Positions 9,352 to 18,715 are shown, numbered from the stretch's first letter. The stretch is DNA of 64,000 bases from Roseicyclus marinus (GCF_030163795.1 NZ_JASJOF010000008.1:62001-126000), one strand, 5' to 3'. The notes: generated by a model not told the origin, from the sequence alone. Numbers and translations: made by a program.

Positions 9352-9564
9352 ATGCCCAAGCGCCTGCGGCTCACCCGCCGCCCCAACATCGCGATGAGCG
9401 AGGACGGCTACCGCAAACTCCGCACCCTCTCGCAAGAGGCGGGCCTCGATGCGGGCGAGTTTCTGTCCTTTCTTTTCGAGAATTGGGGCAGCGTGATCCA
9501 CGAGGAAAAGCTCGTCGCGCGTCTGAGGCTCTTCAACTCCGAACTCGAGGAACGCAAGGCGTGA
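9352..9564 (+). CDS. Small conserved hypothetical protein (70 aa), ribbon-helix-helix-like
   Basis: This small basic protein begins MPKRLRLTRRPNIAMSEDGY, followed by YRKLRTLSQEAGLDAGEFLS. That is a short strand plus two helices, reminiscent of CopG/Arc DNA-binding folds, but the match is not strong enough to call. A very good ribosome site (GAGGGAGGAG) precedes the ATG. It lies 62 bases after the acyl-CoA dehydrogenase and probably belongs to the same transcript. Its function is unknown; a transcriptional or antitoxin-like role is only a guess, and no toxin gene is next to it. Confidence 0.7.
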   Translation: MPKRLRLTRRPNIAMSEDGYRKLRTLSQEAGLDAGEFLSFLFENWGSVIHEEKLVARLRLFNSELEERKA

Positions 9565-9614
9565 GGGGGCATCGCCTCGTCCGGGCAGCAGTTGCGGCGG
9601 CACCCGTGCGGCTT

Positions 9615-9823
9615 CCGTATTTGGGGGAAGATGAAGGGGCAAGATCAGTGCCCTGCCCGGCCGAGTGTTCGCCAGCAACGTCCGGACGCCGAGGCGCGCT
9701 GCACGACCGGGCAGGACACCTTCACCTTCCGCGGTCATCGGCTCGGCAGCCTGTACCGCACCCTCATCATGGCGCGTTAACCTTAATAGAAGGTTACGAG
9801 CCTTCATCTTCCTCCAAATACGG
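9615..9823. repeat. Inverted repeat pair in the 301-bp gap before the GST gene
   Basis: The gap 9565-9865 has no gene. It contains a 23-base inverted repeat (arms 9615-9637 and 9801-9823) with a single mismatch; each arm contains GTATTTGG and GGAAGATGAAGG. Inside lie a second inverted pair (CCTGCCCGG/CCGGGCAGG) and a TAACCTT-AATAG-AAGGTTA hairpin near 9780-9797. Arms of this length around about 160 bases look like a small non-autonomous mobile or palindromic element. Confidence 0.65.
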
Positions 9824-9865
9824 CGGCACGACGGTGGCCGCGACAGCACAGGCAGGAACAACGCG

Positions 9866-10498
9866 ATGACCAACACGCTCTATTGCTTCGGCGAATCCGG
9901 CAATGCCTACAAGGCGGCGCTGGCGCTGACACTCGGCGGCATCGACTGGACCGCGCGGCATGTCGATTTCTTCAACGGCGCCGCCCGCAGCCCCGAATTC
10001 CGCGCAATCAACCCGATGGGTGAGGTGCCTGTCCTCGACGCCGATGGTCTGATCCTGACGCAATCGGGCGTGATCCAGGATTGGGTGATGGACGAAAGCG
10101 GCCTGCTTTGCGGCGACGGGTCCAAGGCGACCCGGCGCGAAATCCTGCGCTGGACGATCTTCGACAACCAGAAGGTCTCGGGTCAGGCGGGGCCCCTGCG
10201 GTTCCTGATGAATTTCCTGCCCGTGGAAAAGCGCCCGGTCGAGGTGATCGGCTGGATGACCGGCCGCCTGAAAGCCGCGCTTCAGGTGTTGGAGGGCGAA
10301 CTTGCCACCCGCGACTGGCTTGTCGGCGATGCGCTCACCTGCGCCGATATCTCCTGCGCGGGATATCTCTTCTACGATGAACCCTTCAGCTTCGACCGGG
10401 CCGATTACCCGGCGATCTCGGCCTGGCTCGACCGCATCGCGGCGACACCGGGCTGGAAACACCCCTACGAGATGATGACGCGGGCCTTTCCCGCCTGA
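9866..10498 (+). CDS. Glutathione S-transferase family protein
   Basis: This 210-residue protein has a thioredoxin-like N-terminal half. Its glutathione-binding NPMGEVPVLD motif lies near residue 50, with LTQSGVIQDWV after it. The all-helical C-terminal half contains LVGDALTCADISCAGYLFYD, the usual GST C-terminal fold signature. It lies 13 bases upstream of the thiolase gene with the same orientation, so it is part of the beta-oxidation operon. A role there is not established; conjugating or removing reactive enoyl intermediates would be a guess. ATG 9866 was chosen because the GST fold begins there. Confidence 0.9.
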   Translation: MTNTLYCFGESGNAYKAALALTLGGIDWTARHVDFFNGAARSPEFRAINPMGEVPVLDADGLILTQSGVIQDWVMDESGLLCGDGSKATRREILRWTIFDNQKVSGQAGPLRFLMNFLPVEKRPVEVIGWMTGRLKAALQVLEGELATRDWLVGDALTCADISCAGYLFYDEPFSFDRADYPAISAWLDRIAATPGWKHPYEMMTRAFPA

Positions 10499-10511
10499 CC
10501 GGAGACGAGTG

Positions 10512-11723
10512 ATGACCGAGGCCTATATCTACGACGCGATCCGCACCCCCCGCGGCAAGGGCCGCAAGGATGGCGCGCTGCACGAGGTGACGGCGGCGCG
10601 GCTTTCGGCGGTGACGCTCAACGCGATCAAGGACCGCAACAACCTCGACGGCCACGCGGTCGAGGATGTGATCTGGGGCAATGTCACGCAAGTCATGGAA
10701 CAGGGCGGCTGCCTCGCACGCACGGCCGTTCTCGCCAGCGAGCTGGACCAGCGCATCCCCGGCCTTGCGATCAACCGCTTCTGCGCCAGCGGGATGGAGG
10801 CGGTGAACCTCGCCGCGAACCAGGTGCGGGGCGGCGCCGGTTCCGCCTATATCGCGGGCGGGGTCGAGATGATGGGCCGCGTGGCCATGGGCAGCGACGG
10901 GGCGGCCATCGCCGTCGACCCCTCCATCGCGATGGACACCTATTTCGTGCCGCAGGGCATTTCCGCCGACATCATCGCCACCGAATACGGATTTTCCCGT
11001 GACGATGCCGATGCGCTGGCCGTCGAAAGCCAGAACCGCGCCGCCCGCGCCTGGGCCGAAGGGCGTTTCGACAAATCGGTCATCCCGGTGCGCGACATCA
11101 ACGGGCTGACGATCCTCGACCGCGACGAATACCTGCGCCCCGGCACCGACATGCAAAGCCTCGGCGCGCTCAAGCCCGCCTTCAAGGAGATGGGCGAGAT
11201 GATGCCCGGCTTCGACCAGATCGCGCTGATGAAATATCCGCATCTCGAAAAGATCGAGCATATCCACCACGCCGGCAATTCCAGCGGCATCGTGGATGGC
11301 GCGGCCGCACTCCTGATAGGCAATGCCGAATTCGGCGCGGCCTACGGGCTGAAGCCCCGCGCGAGGATCAAGGCGACCGCCAAGATCGGCACGGACCCCA
11401 CCATCATGCTCACCGGCCCCGTCCCCGCGACCGAAAAGATCCTCAAGGACAGCGGGATGAGCATTTCCGACATCGACCTCTTCGAGGTGAACGAGGCGTT
11501 TTCCTCGGTCGTCCTGCGCTTCTTGCAAGCCTTCGATGTCGACCACGGCAAGGTCAACGTGAACGGCGGGGCCATCGCCATGGGCCATCCGCTGGGGGCC
11601 ACGGGAGCCATGATCATCGGCACCTTGCTCGATGAACTGGAACGCACCGGGAAAGGCACCGGCCTTGCGACGCTCTGCGTGGCAAGCGGCATGGGTGCCG
11701 CCACCATCATCGAACGCGTCTGA
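10512..11723 (+). CDS. fadA: Acetyl-CoA acyltransferase (beta-ketothiolase)
   Basis: This thiolase cleaves 3-ketoacyl-CoA to acetyl-CoA and a shortened acyl-CoA, the last step of beta-oxidation. The 403-residue protein has the nucleophilic Cys91 in NRFCASGMEAVN, the catalytic His359 in GGAIAMGHPLGATG and the second active Cys389 in LCVASGMGAA. It lies between the GST gene and the fused FadB-type gene with short gaps, so the genes form one operon. ATG 10512 follows GGAGACGAGTG. Confidence 0.95.
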   Translation: MTEAYIYDAIRTPRGKGRKDGALHEVTAARLSAVTLNAIKDRNNLDGHAVEDVIWGNVTQVMEQGGCLARTAVLASELDQRIPGLAINRFCASGMEAVNLAANQVRGGAGSAYIAGGVEMMGRVAMGSDGAAIAVDPSIAMDTYFVPQGISADIIATEYGFSRDDADALAVESQNRAARAWAEGRFDKSVIPVRDINGLTILDRDEYLRPGTDMQSLGALKPAFKEMGEMMPGFDQIALMKYPHLEKIEHIHHAGNSSGIVDGAAALLIGNAEFGAAYGLKPRARIKATAKIGTDPTIMLTGPVPATEKILKDSGMSISDIDLFEVNEAFSSVVLRFLQAFDVDHGKVNVNGGAIAMGHPLGATGAMIIGTLLDELERTGKGTGLATLCVASGMGAATIIERV

Positions 11724-11738
11724 GGGGAGTTGAGGGAC

Positions 11739-13943
11739 ATGACCGATTTCACCATGCAAGCGGACGCCGATGGCGTCGCCGTCATCACCTGGGACGTGAA
11801 GGCCAAATCCATGAACGTCCTCACGCGGGAGGCTTTCGCCCTGGTCGAGGAGTTGCTCGATGCGGCGCTGGCCGACCCGGAGGTCAAGGGCATCGTCATC
11901 GCCAGCGGCAAATCCACCTTCGCGGGCGGCATGGACCTCAATACGCTGGCCACGATCCGTGACGAAGCGGGCGACGACCCGGCGCAGGCGCTCTACGATT
12001 TCACCATGAACGGCCACCGCATCCTGCGCAAACTGGAACGCGCGGGGCTGGACCCCAAGACGAACAAGGGCGGCAAGCCCATCGCTTGCGCCATCCCCGG
12101 CACCTGCGCGGGCATCGGTACGGAAATCGCGTTGGCCTGCCACCGCCGGATCATGGCCGATGACCCCAAGGCGCGCATCGGCCTGCCCGAGATCCTCGTT
12201 GGCATCTTCCCCGGCGGCGGTGGCACGACCCGCTATTCCCGCATGGTCGGCGCGATGCAGGCGGCCCCCGTCCTCCTCGAAGGCAAGATGCTCGCTCCCA
12301 AGGCCGCGAAATCCGCGCAATTGATCGACGAGGTGGTCGCGCCCGAGGATCTGCTCGCCCGCGCCAAGGAATGGGTCCTGTCGGCCACCGACGCCGATAT
12401 CGTCAAACCCTGGGACCAGAAGGGCTGGAAGATGCCGGGCGGCGCGCCCTATCATCCGGCGGGCTTCATGACCTTTGTCGGCGCCTCCGCCATGATCAAC
12501 GGCAAGACCAAGGGCGTCTACCCGGCGGCCAAGGCGCTCCTGTCGGCGGTCTACGAAGGCGCGCTCGTCGATTTCGACACGGCGCTCCGGATCGAAACGC
12601 GCTGGTTCGTCTCGGTCCTGATGAACCCCTCCTCCTCGGCGATGATCCGGTCGCTCTTCCTCAACAAGGAGGCGCTGGAAAAAGGTGCCAACCGCCCCGC
12701 CGTTCCCGATCAAAGGGTCGCGAAACTGGGCGTTCTGGGGGCCGGCATGATGGGGGCGGGCATCGCCTATGTCGCGGCCAATGCCGGGATCGAGGTCGTA
12801 CTGATCGACGCGGCGCAGGATGCCGCCGGCCGGGGGAAAGCCCATGCCGAAAGCCTCCTCGACAAGGGGATGAAGCGCGGCAAGGTCACGCCCGAGAAAA
12901 AGGCCGAGGTGCTGGGCCGCATCCATGCCACGACCGATCATGCCGCCCTTGCGGGCTGCGACCTGATCGTCGAAGCCGTGTTCGAGGATGTGGGCGTCAA
13001 AGCCGAGGTCACGAAAATGGTGCTCTCGGTCGTGGGCCCCGATTGCATCTTTGCCACCAACACCTCCACCCTGCCGATCACCGAACTGGCCAAGGCATCC
13101 GATAGCCCTGAGCATTTCATCGGCATCCATTTCTTCAGCCCCGTCGACAAGATGGCGCTGGTCGAAATCATCAAGGGCGCAAAAACCGGGGATCGGGCCG
13201 TGGCCAAGGCGCTCGATTTCGTGCGCCAGATCCGCAAGACGCCCATCGTGGTTAACGACGCGCGCTTCTTCTACGCCAACCGCTGCATCATCCCCTACAT
13301 CAACGAGGGGATCCGCATGGTGGCCGAGGGCGTGGCCCCTGCCCTGATCGAGAATGCCGCCAAACTGGTCGGTATGCCCCTTGGCCCCCTGCAGCTGACC
13401 GATGAAACCTCGCTCGATCTGGGCGCCAAGATCGCCAAGGCCACCAAGGCTGCGATGGGCGCAGCCTATGACGATACCGTCGATCCCGTGATCTTCGGCA
13501 TGGTCGACGCCGGTCGTCTGGGCCGCAAATCCAACGCGGGCTTCTACGCCTATGACGAGAGCGGCAAGCGTCTGGGCCTCTGGGACGGTCTGGCCGACCA
13601 TTACCCCCTGGCCGCCGATCAACCCGAGCTGGTCGAGGTGCAGCACCGCCTGCTCTTCGCGCAGGTGCTGGAGGCCGTCCGCGCGCTGGAGGAAGGCGTC
13701 CTGACCGACATCCGAGAAGGCGATGTGGGCGCGATCCTTGGCTGGGGCTTTGCGCCCTGGTCGGGTGGCCCGTTCAGCTGGCTCGACATCCTCGGCACAC
13801 CCTATGCCGCGGAACGCTGCGACCAGCTTCAGGCGGCCTATGGCGACCGCTTTGCCTGCCCCGCGCTCCTGCGTGAGATGGCCGACAAGGGGCAAAGCTT
13901 CTACGGCCGCTTCGGCGCGGGCGTGGACAGCAAGGCCGCCTGA
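11739..13943 (+). CDS. fadB: Fused enoyl-CoA hydratase / 3-hydroxyacyl-CoA dehydrogenase
   Basis: This 734-residue protein combines two steps of beta-oxidation. The N-terminal crotonase domain (about residues 1-290) keeps both catalytic Glu positions, in GTCAGIGTEIALACHRR and IGLPEILVGIFPGGGG. The NAD-binding domain starts near residue 330 with LGVLGAGMMGAGIAYVAA, and the catalytic His is in FIGIHFFSPVDKMALVEI. The C-terminal dehydrogenase dimerisation domains follow. It follows fadA by 15 bases and probably forms the alpha subunit of an FadAB-type complex. The neighbouring gene at 13953 is convergent, with only nine bases between stops. FadJ naming is equally defensible. Confidence 0.94.
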   Translation: MTDFTMQADADGVAVITWDVKAKSMNVLTREAFALVEELLDAALADPEVKGIVIASGKSTFAGGMDLNTLATIRDEAGDDPAQALYDFTMNGHRILRKLERAGLDPKTNKGGKPIACAIPGTCAGIGTEIALACHRRIMADDPKARIGLPEILVGIFPGGGGTTRYSRMVGAMQAAPVLLEGKMLAPKAAKSAQLIDEVVAPEDLLARAKEWVLSATDADIVKPWDQKGWKMPGGAPYHPAGFMTFVGASAMINGKTKGVYPAAKALLSAVYEGALVDFDTALRIETRWFVSVLMNPSSSAMIRSLFLNKEALEKGANRPAVPDQRVAKLGVLGAGMMGAGIAYVAANAGIEVVLIDAAQDAAGRGKAHAESLLDKGMKRGKVTPEKKAEVLGRIHATTDHAALAGCDLIVEAVFEDVGVKAEVTKMVLSVVGPDCIFATNTSTLPITELAKASDSPEHFIGIHFFSPVDKMALVEIIKGAKTGDRAVAKALDFVRQIRKTPIVVNDARFFYANRCIIPYINEGIRMVAEGVAPALIENAAKLVGMPLGPLQLTDETSLDLGAKIAKATKAAMGAAYDDTVDPVIFGMVDAGRLGRKSNAGFYAYDESGKRLGLWDGLADHYPLAADQPELVEVQHRLLFAQVLEAVRALEEGVLTDIREGDVGAILGWGFAPWSGGPFSWLDILGTPYAAERCDQLQAAYGDRFACPALLREMADKGQSFYGRFGAGVDSKAA

Positions 13944-13952
13944 GGCCTTGCC

Positions 13953-15044
13953 CTACCCCACCCGGCAGGCGGCCAAGGCCGCCTCGTCGGGTGCAAGCCC
14001 CAGACCCGGGGCCTCCGACACCACCAGCATCCCGCCCGACATTTCGGGCGGGCGCGCCATCAACAGCCGCGCGATGCGCGCCTGCGCCCGGTGCAATTCC
14101 ACCGAACCCGCGCCCATCGCTCCGCACATCCAGTGCAGGTTGACGATATCCCAACCTCCCGCAGGCGATACCGCACACCCCCGCGCCTCAGCCGCACGGG
14201 CCAGGGCCACCGCCGCCCCGATCCCACCCGCGAAAACCGCATTGGGCTGGATCACGGCAACACCCGCCTCGGCCAGCAACTCGAACCGCTCGGGCGATTG
14301 CTCCATCTGCCCCGCCCCCAGCGGCACGATCCCCTCCGCCGCCAGCTTGGCCAGCGCATGGCGGTCATTGCCGCGCACAGGCTCCTCCAGAAAGCTCAAC
14401 CCCAGATCAGCCGCGCCCCGCGCAAATTCCAGCGCGCTCTCCAGATCCCAGCCGCAATTGGCATCCGCGATCAGCGCGGCTTCGGGCCCGATCGCCTCCC
14501 GCACCGCCCAGACCCGCGCGATATCCTCCGCCACGCTCCGCCCCTTGGCGGCGACCAGCACCTTGACCCCATGCGCCCCCGCTGCGACCTCCGCCGCGCA
14601 GGCCTCGACCAGCGCGCCCATCTCCAGCGCCGGAAAGCCGCAGGTCACATCGACCGGCGCGCCGTCCCTCACGCCTCCCAGCATCGCCGCCACGCTTTTC
14701 CCCGCGCGCTTGCCCGCAAGATCCCAAAACGCGACCTCAAGCGCCGATAGCGCCGAGATGACGACCCCCGTCATCCCCCGTGGGTTCAGCTTGCGCGCCA
14801 GCTCGGGCAGGGTGACAGGCCCCGCCAGCGCCTCGGCCACGGCCCCGTTCAACAGATGCGCCACCTCTGCCGCGCAGAACCGGCCCGTAAAGCCCTCGCC
14901 CGTGATGCCATCGCCATCCCTGACCTTGACCCGGACAAAAGTGAAACTGTCCTCGCCCGCATAGGGCGCCGGATCGCCCGGTGCCGCCCCCGCCCGATGG
15001 ACCCCCGCCTCGACCCTCAACGGCCCCGTGATCTCCGGTCCCAT
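13953..15044 (-). CDS. Enolase-superfamily enzyme (mandelate racemase / muconate lactonizing family)
   Basis: This 363-residue protein has a capping domain and a TIM barrel. Metal-ligand segments at successive barrel strands are LIADANCGWD (Asp), LSFLEEPVRGND (Glu) and VPLGAGQMEQSPERF (Glu). A C-terminal ALA(R)AAEARG-VSPAGGWD segment follows. A Lys in GVKVLVAAKGRS would be the usual catalytic base on strand two, though the classic KxK spacing is not obvious. The family covers racemases, lactonizing enzymes and acid-sugar dehydratases, and this one cannot be assigned to a substrate. GGGAGG precedes ATG 15044. It diverges from the acyl-CoA synthetase gene across a 135-base gap. Confidence 0.82.
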   Translation of the reverse strand: MGPEITGPLRVEAGVHRAGAAPGDPAPYAGEDSFTFVRVKVRDGDGITGEGFTGRFCAAEVAHLLNGAVAEALAGPVTLPELARKLNPRGMTGVVISALSALEVAFWDLAGKRAGKSVAAMLGGVRDGAPVDVTCGFPALEMGALVEACAAEVAAGAHGVKVLVAAKGRSVAEDIARVWAVREAIGPEAALIADANCGWDLESALEFARGAADLGLSFLEEPVRGNDRHALAKLAAEGIVPLGAGQMEQSPERFELLAEAGVAVIQPNAVFAGGIGAAVALARAAEARGCAVSPAGGWDIVNLHWMCGAMGAGSVELHRAQARIARLLMARPPEMSGGMLVVSEAPGLGLAPDEAALAACRVG

Positions 15045-15179
15045 CCGCACCTCCCTCTTCCCTGCGGCGGACCATAGCCGCACGAAACCCGGCCCGAAAG
15101 CCACCCCGACCCCTTTCCTTTTCTTGCGCGGCGGGCCAAGACTCGCGTCAGAATCTTTCGCAGACAACAGGGGGTGGCC

Positions 15180-16814
15180 ATGGGCTGGATGAAGGACGAG
15201 ACCGGGCTGGAAAAGCGCGCCGCCAACCATGTGGCGCTGACCCCGCTCAGCCACCTGATCCGCGCGAACCGCATCTTCACCGACCGTCCCGCCCTCGTGG
15301 ATCGCGGCTTTCGGCTGACTTATGGCGAACTCTACACGCGCGTCACCCGCCTCGCCTCGGCGCTGGCCAAACGCGGCGTAAACCCCGGCGATGTCGTGGC
15401 CGCCGTCATGCCCAACACCGCCCCCCACGTGGAGGCGCATTGGGCCGTCCCCGCCTGCGGCGCGGTGCTGAATTCCATCAACATCCGCCTCGATATCGGC
15501 ACGATCTCCTACATCCTCGACCATGGCGAGGCCAAGGTGGTGCTCGTCGACACCCAATTCCTCGGCGTGGTCGAGGAAGCCATCGCCGCGCAGGAAAACG
15601 CCGATCGCCCCCTGATCGTCGAAGTGCCGGACGAGGCGGCGGGCTATCACGCCTCGGGCCGTCACCTGACCTATGACGCGCTGATCGCCGAAGGGGACGC
15701 CGACTTCGCGTGGATCATGCCCATCGACGAATGGGAAAGCCTTGCGCTCAACTATACCTCCGGCACCACCGGACGGCCCAAGGGCGTGGTCTATCACCAT
15801 CGCGGGGCCTACCTGATCACCATGGGCACGCCGATCTCGTGGCGGATGACGTTGCACCCCACCTATCTCACCATCGTGCCGCTCTTTCACTGCAACAACT
15901 GGTGCCATGTCTGGACCATGCCCGTCGTCGGCGGCACGACCGTGTGCTGCCGCGACATCACCGCGAAAGCCATCTACGATTCCATCGCGGACGAGGGCGT
16001 GACCCATTTCGGCGGCGCGCCCATCGTGCTCAATATGCTGGTCAACGCCAAACCCGCCGACCGGCGCGCGTTTTCCCATGTGGTCGAGGTCTTCACCGCC
16101 GGTGCGCCGCCTGCCCCCGCCACCCTCGCCGCGATCGAGACCATGGGCTTCAACATCACGCAGGTTTACGGCCTGACCGAAACCTATGGCCCGGCCACCG
16201 AATGCACCTTCAAGGATGTCGACTGGGCCAATCTGCACGGCGACGACCGCGCCGCCGTCAAGGCGCGTCAGGGCGTGCCCATGCCCAACATGGACCACAT
16301 CACCGTCATGGACCCCGACACCATGACCCAGATCCCCATGGACGGCGCGGTGCTCGGTGAAATCATGATGCGCGGCAATTCGGTGATGAAGGGCTATTAC
16401 AAGAACCCCCGCGCCACGAACGAAGCCTTTGCCGGTGGCTATTTCCACTCCGGCGACATCGCCAAACAGCACCCCGACACCTACGTCCAGATCGCCGACC
16501 GCGCCAAGGACATCATCATCTCGGGCGGTGAAAACGTCAGCTCGGTCGAGGTCGAGGGCGTCTTGATGCACCATCCCGCCGTGCTCCTCTCCGCCGTGGT
16601 GGCCAAGGCGGACGAGAAATGGGGCGAGGTGCCCTGCGCCTTCCTCGAACTCAAGGAAGGCGCGACCGCGACCGAAGAGGAAATCATCGCCTTCGCCCGG
16701 CAACGCCTTGCCGGCTTCAAGACGCCCAAGCGCGTCGTGTTTCAGGAACTGCCCAAGACCTCCACCGGCAAGATCCAGAAATTCGAATTGCGCAAGATCG
16801 CCAACAGTCTTTGA
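15180..16814 (+). CDS. Acyl-CoA synthetase (AMP-forming, ~544 aa)
   Basis: This enzyme activates a carboxylic acid to its CoA thioester through an acyl-AMP. Adenylation motifs in order are LNYTSGTTGRPKGVVYHHRG (P-loop), VYGLTETYGPATEC, the hinge region FHSGDIA...ADRAKDIIISGGENVSS and the catalytic Lys in TSTGKIQKFELRK. Length and motif details fit the medium-chain/short-chain class that includes DmdB-like and plant AAE-like ligases. Placed just after the beta-oxidation operon, it probably feeds acyl-CoA into it. The start at 15180 follows GGGGTGG; an in-frame GTG lies two codons upstream. Confidence 0.92.
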   Translation: MGWMKDETGLEKRAANHVALTPLSHLIRANRIFTDRPALVDRGFRLTYGELYTRVTRLASALAKRGVNPGDVVAAVMPNTAPHVEAHWAVPACGAVLNSINIRLDIGTISYILDHGEAKVVLVDTQFLGVVEEAIAAQENADRPLIVEVPDEAAGYHASGRHLTYDALIAEGDADFAWIMPIDEWESLALNYTSGTTGRPKGVVYHHRGAYLITMGTPISWRMTLHPTYLTIVPLFHCNNWCHVWTMPVVGGTTVCCRDITAKAIYDSIADEGVTHFGGAPIVLNMLVNAKPADRRAFSHVVEVFTAGAPPAPATLAAIETMGFNITQVYGLTETYGPATECTFKDVDWANLHGDDRAAVKARQGVPMPNMDHITVMDPDTMTQIPMDGAVLGEIMMRGNSVMKGYYKNPRATNEAFAGGYFHSGDIAKQHPDTYVQIADRAKDIIISGGENVSSVEVEGVLMHHPAVLLSAVVAKADEKWGEVPCAFLELKEGATATEEEIIAFARQRLAGFKTPKRVVFQELPKTSTGKIQKFELRKIANSL

Positions 16815-16885
16815 CAGGCGATCTGCGTTGAGCCGGGGGCCACACAGGTCTATGCTGCTTCCAAACAGGGTCGAGCAGCACGCCC

Positions 16886-17902
16886 ATGACGGTACTTGAG
16901 CAATACAAGCGGCTCGAGGCGACGGGCCTCTGGCGAGAGGCACCCGACGCCCAGCGCCGCGAGGTGATCGTGTCGCTGGGTGACGCCACGCTGATGATCT
17001 CCACCTTTTCCGAGATTGCCCTGACCCATTGGTCGCTGCCCGCCATCGCGCGCCTCAACCCCGGCCGCCAACCCGCGCTCTACGCGCCCGGGGCCGAGGC
17101 CGAGGAACGGCTCGAAATCGACGATCCCGACATGATCGCCGCCATCGAAACCGTGCGCAGCGCCATCGACAAACGCCGCCCGCGCCCGGGCCGCCTGCGG
17201 CTCTGGATCGGCGCGGGGTTCGGTGCGCTCCTCTTGGGTCTGGGTGTGTTCTGGCTGCCCGACGCGCTGACGCGCCAGACTGTGGCGCTCCTGCCACCCG
17301 CCAGCCGCGAGGCGATCGGGAACCGGCTCTTGCAGGAAATCGGGCGGCTGGCGGGGCCGATCTGCACCAATCCGCGCGGATCGCTTGCGCTGAACCGGCT
17401 GGCGCGGCGCACCTTCGGCGATGTGGCCCCCCGCGTGGCCGTCCTGCCCGCCTCCATCCCCGACACTCTCGCGCTTCCGGGCGGCATTCTCGTGGCCAAT
17501 GCGGGCCTCGTCGAGGATCACGAAACCCCCGAGGTTCTGGCCGGCTACCTGCTCGCCGAGCAGACCCGCAGGACAACGACCGACCCGGTGCTCACGCTGC
17601 TGACCGAGGCGGGGCTCGGCACCACCCTGCGCCTTCTGACCACGGGCGAGATCGACAATGACACGCTCTATGCCCATGCCGTGACGCTCTTGTCGCGCGA
17701 AACCGGCCCCGTGGACGAAACCGCCCTCCTGTCGCGGTTTGCCAATGCCGGCATCTCGACCACGCCCTATGCCTTTGCGCGCGACATTTCCGGGGAAACC
17801 GTTCTGAGCCTGATCGAGGCGAACCCGATCCGAACCGGCCGGGCCGAGCCTCTCCTGCCGGATGCCGACTGGATCACGCTTCAGGATATCTGCGGCCGCT
17901 GA
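16886..17902 (+). CDS. Membrane-anchored M48-like protein lacking the HExxH zinc motif
   Basis: The 338-residue protein has one transmembrane segment (about residues 106-125, RLWIGAGFGALLLGLGVFWL). An extracytoplasmic domain follows whose order of motifs parallels M48 peptidases: LALNRLARRTFG, then TLALPGGILVANAGLVED, then ETPEVLAGYLLAEQTRR, then a C-terminal LLSRFANAGIST. Where M48 enzymes have HExxH after LAG, this protein reads AEQTR (residues 224-228); the Glu is kept but both His are lost. It is therefore unlikely to bind zinc in the usual way. The M48 assignment is by eye; a pseudo-enzyme or scaffold role is inference. Confidence 0.65.
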   Translation: MTVLEQYKRLEATGLWREAPDAQRREVIVSLGDATLMISTFSEIALTHWSLPAIARLNPGRQPALYAPGAEAEERLEIDDPDMIAAIETVRSAIDKRRPRPGRLRLWIGAGFGALLLGLGVFWLPDALTRQTVALLPPASREAIGNRLLQEIGRLAGPICTNPRGSLALNRLARRTFGDVAPRVAVLPASIPDTLALPGGILVANAGLVEDHETPEVLAGYLLAEQTRRTTTDPVLTLLTEAGLGTTLRLLTTGEIDNDTLYAHAVTLLSRETGPVDETALLSRFANAGISTTPYAFARDISGETVLSLIEANPIRTGRAEPLLPDADWITLQDICGR

Positions 17903-17911
17903 CGCCCCGCC

Positions 17912-18715
17912 TCAGGGCCGGATGACCACCAGCTGCGCCGGGATCACCTCCGCCGGGCGCGAGCGCTGTGCAAACAGCGCCATCAGCCCGCGCGGCGCAG
18001 GGTCGCTGACCAACCGACGCGGCACCGTGTTCGTCCAGACCTGTTCCATCTGCCGCTGCCCGCCCGCGAAGAACACGCCGCGATAGGGGTTCATCCGCCC
18101 GTCATCCCAAGCCGCGCGGTATCCCGGCGGCGGATCGACCTCGTAGCGCACAACCTGCCGGACTTCGCCGCCCGTGGTCCCGAGGCTGCTTTGATCCAGA
18201 CCGCGCGCGGCATCGCCGGGATGAACCGCCTGCGGGCCGCAGCGCACGCCGGGGCCCGTGAAATAGGGCCGGATGTCGGCGGGAAGGTTGGGACAATTGC
18301 CCGCCGCGGCAGGGGCCACTGGCGTGGGCATCGGACGCGGCGTGGTCGCCACCGGTCGCGGGGCCGTCGCCACGGGCCGTGGCACGGTCGCGGCGGGCGC
18401 CACGGTCGCAGGGCGGCTGGCGGCGGGCGGCGCCGCCGCGACGCTGGGCGCGGCAGCAGGCGCAGTGCCCGCGATCCGCGTCGGCGATTGGCCGCAGATC
18501 TGGCGCCGGTCACGCCCGACGCGCGGCACCCATTCCACGTTCGCGCCCACGCCGACCCGCACAAAGACGCAGCCACGGCTGTCGACATATTGCACGCCCG
18601 TATAGCTTGAAGGCGGGGTTTCGGCCGGGACGGCCTGAGCCTGCCCCATCGTCACCGTCCCCAGAAAGGCCACCACGGCCAGCGCGATACCGCGCGTCAC
18701 TCGTCTCGATTCCAT
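17912..18715 (-). CDS. Exported proline/alanine-rich hypothetical protein (267 aa)
   Basis: The protein has an N-terminal signal peptide (about residues 1-27, ending GQAQA). A conserved N-terminal block YVDSRGCVFVRVGVG ... WVPRVGRDRRQICGQ follows, then a Pro/Ala/Val repeat linker with PRPVATAPRPVATTPRP. A C-terminal block has two more cysteines (GNCPNL, VRCGPQ) and MEQVWTNTVPRRLVSD. From memory, similar Rhodobacteraceae proteins are often labelled SPOR-domain proteins, but no clear SPOR fold is visible here. It is probably periplasmic or envelope-linked. The ATG at 18715 follows GGGGGT. Its stop faces the M48-like gene nine bases away. Confidence 0.75.
   Translation of the reverse strand: MESRRVTRGIALAVVAFLGTVTMGQAQAVPAETPPSSYTGVQYVDSRGCVFVRVGVGANVEWVPRVGRDRRQICGQSPTRIAGTAPAAAPSVAAAPPAASRPATVAPAATVPRPVATAPRPVATTPRPMPTPVAPAAAGNCPNLPADIRPYFTGPGVRCGPQAVHPGDAARGLDQSSLGTTGGEVRQVVRYEVDPPPGYRAAWDDGRMNPYRGVFFAGGQRQMEQVWTNTVPRRLVSDPAPRGLMALFAQRSRPAEVIPAQLVVIRP

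Noticed and set aside
10386-13895. A 1169-codon open frame on the minus strand opposite fadA-fadB
   Set aside because: It is the antisense mirror of GC-rich codon bias. It has no family motifs or ribosome site and fully overlaps two certain genes.
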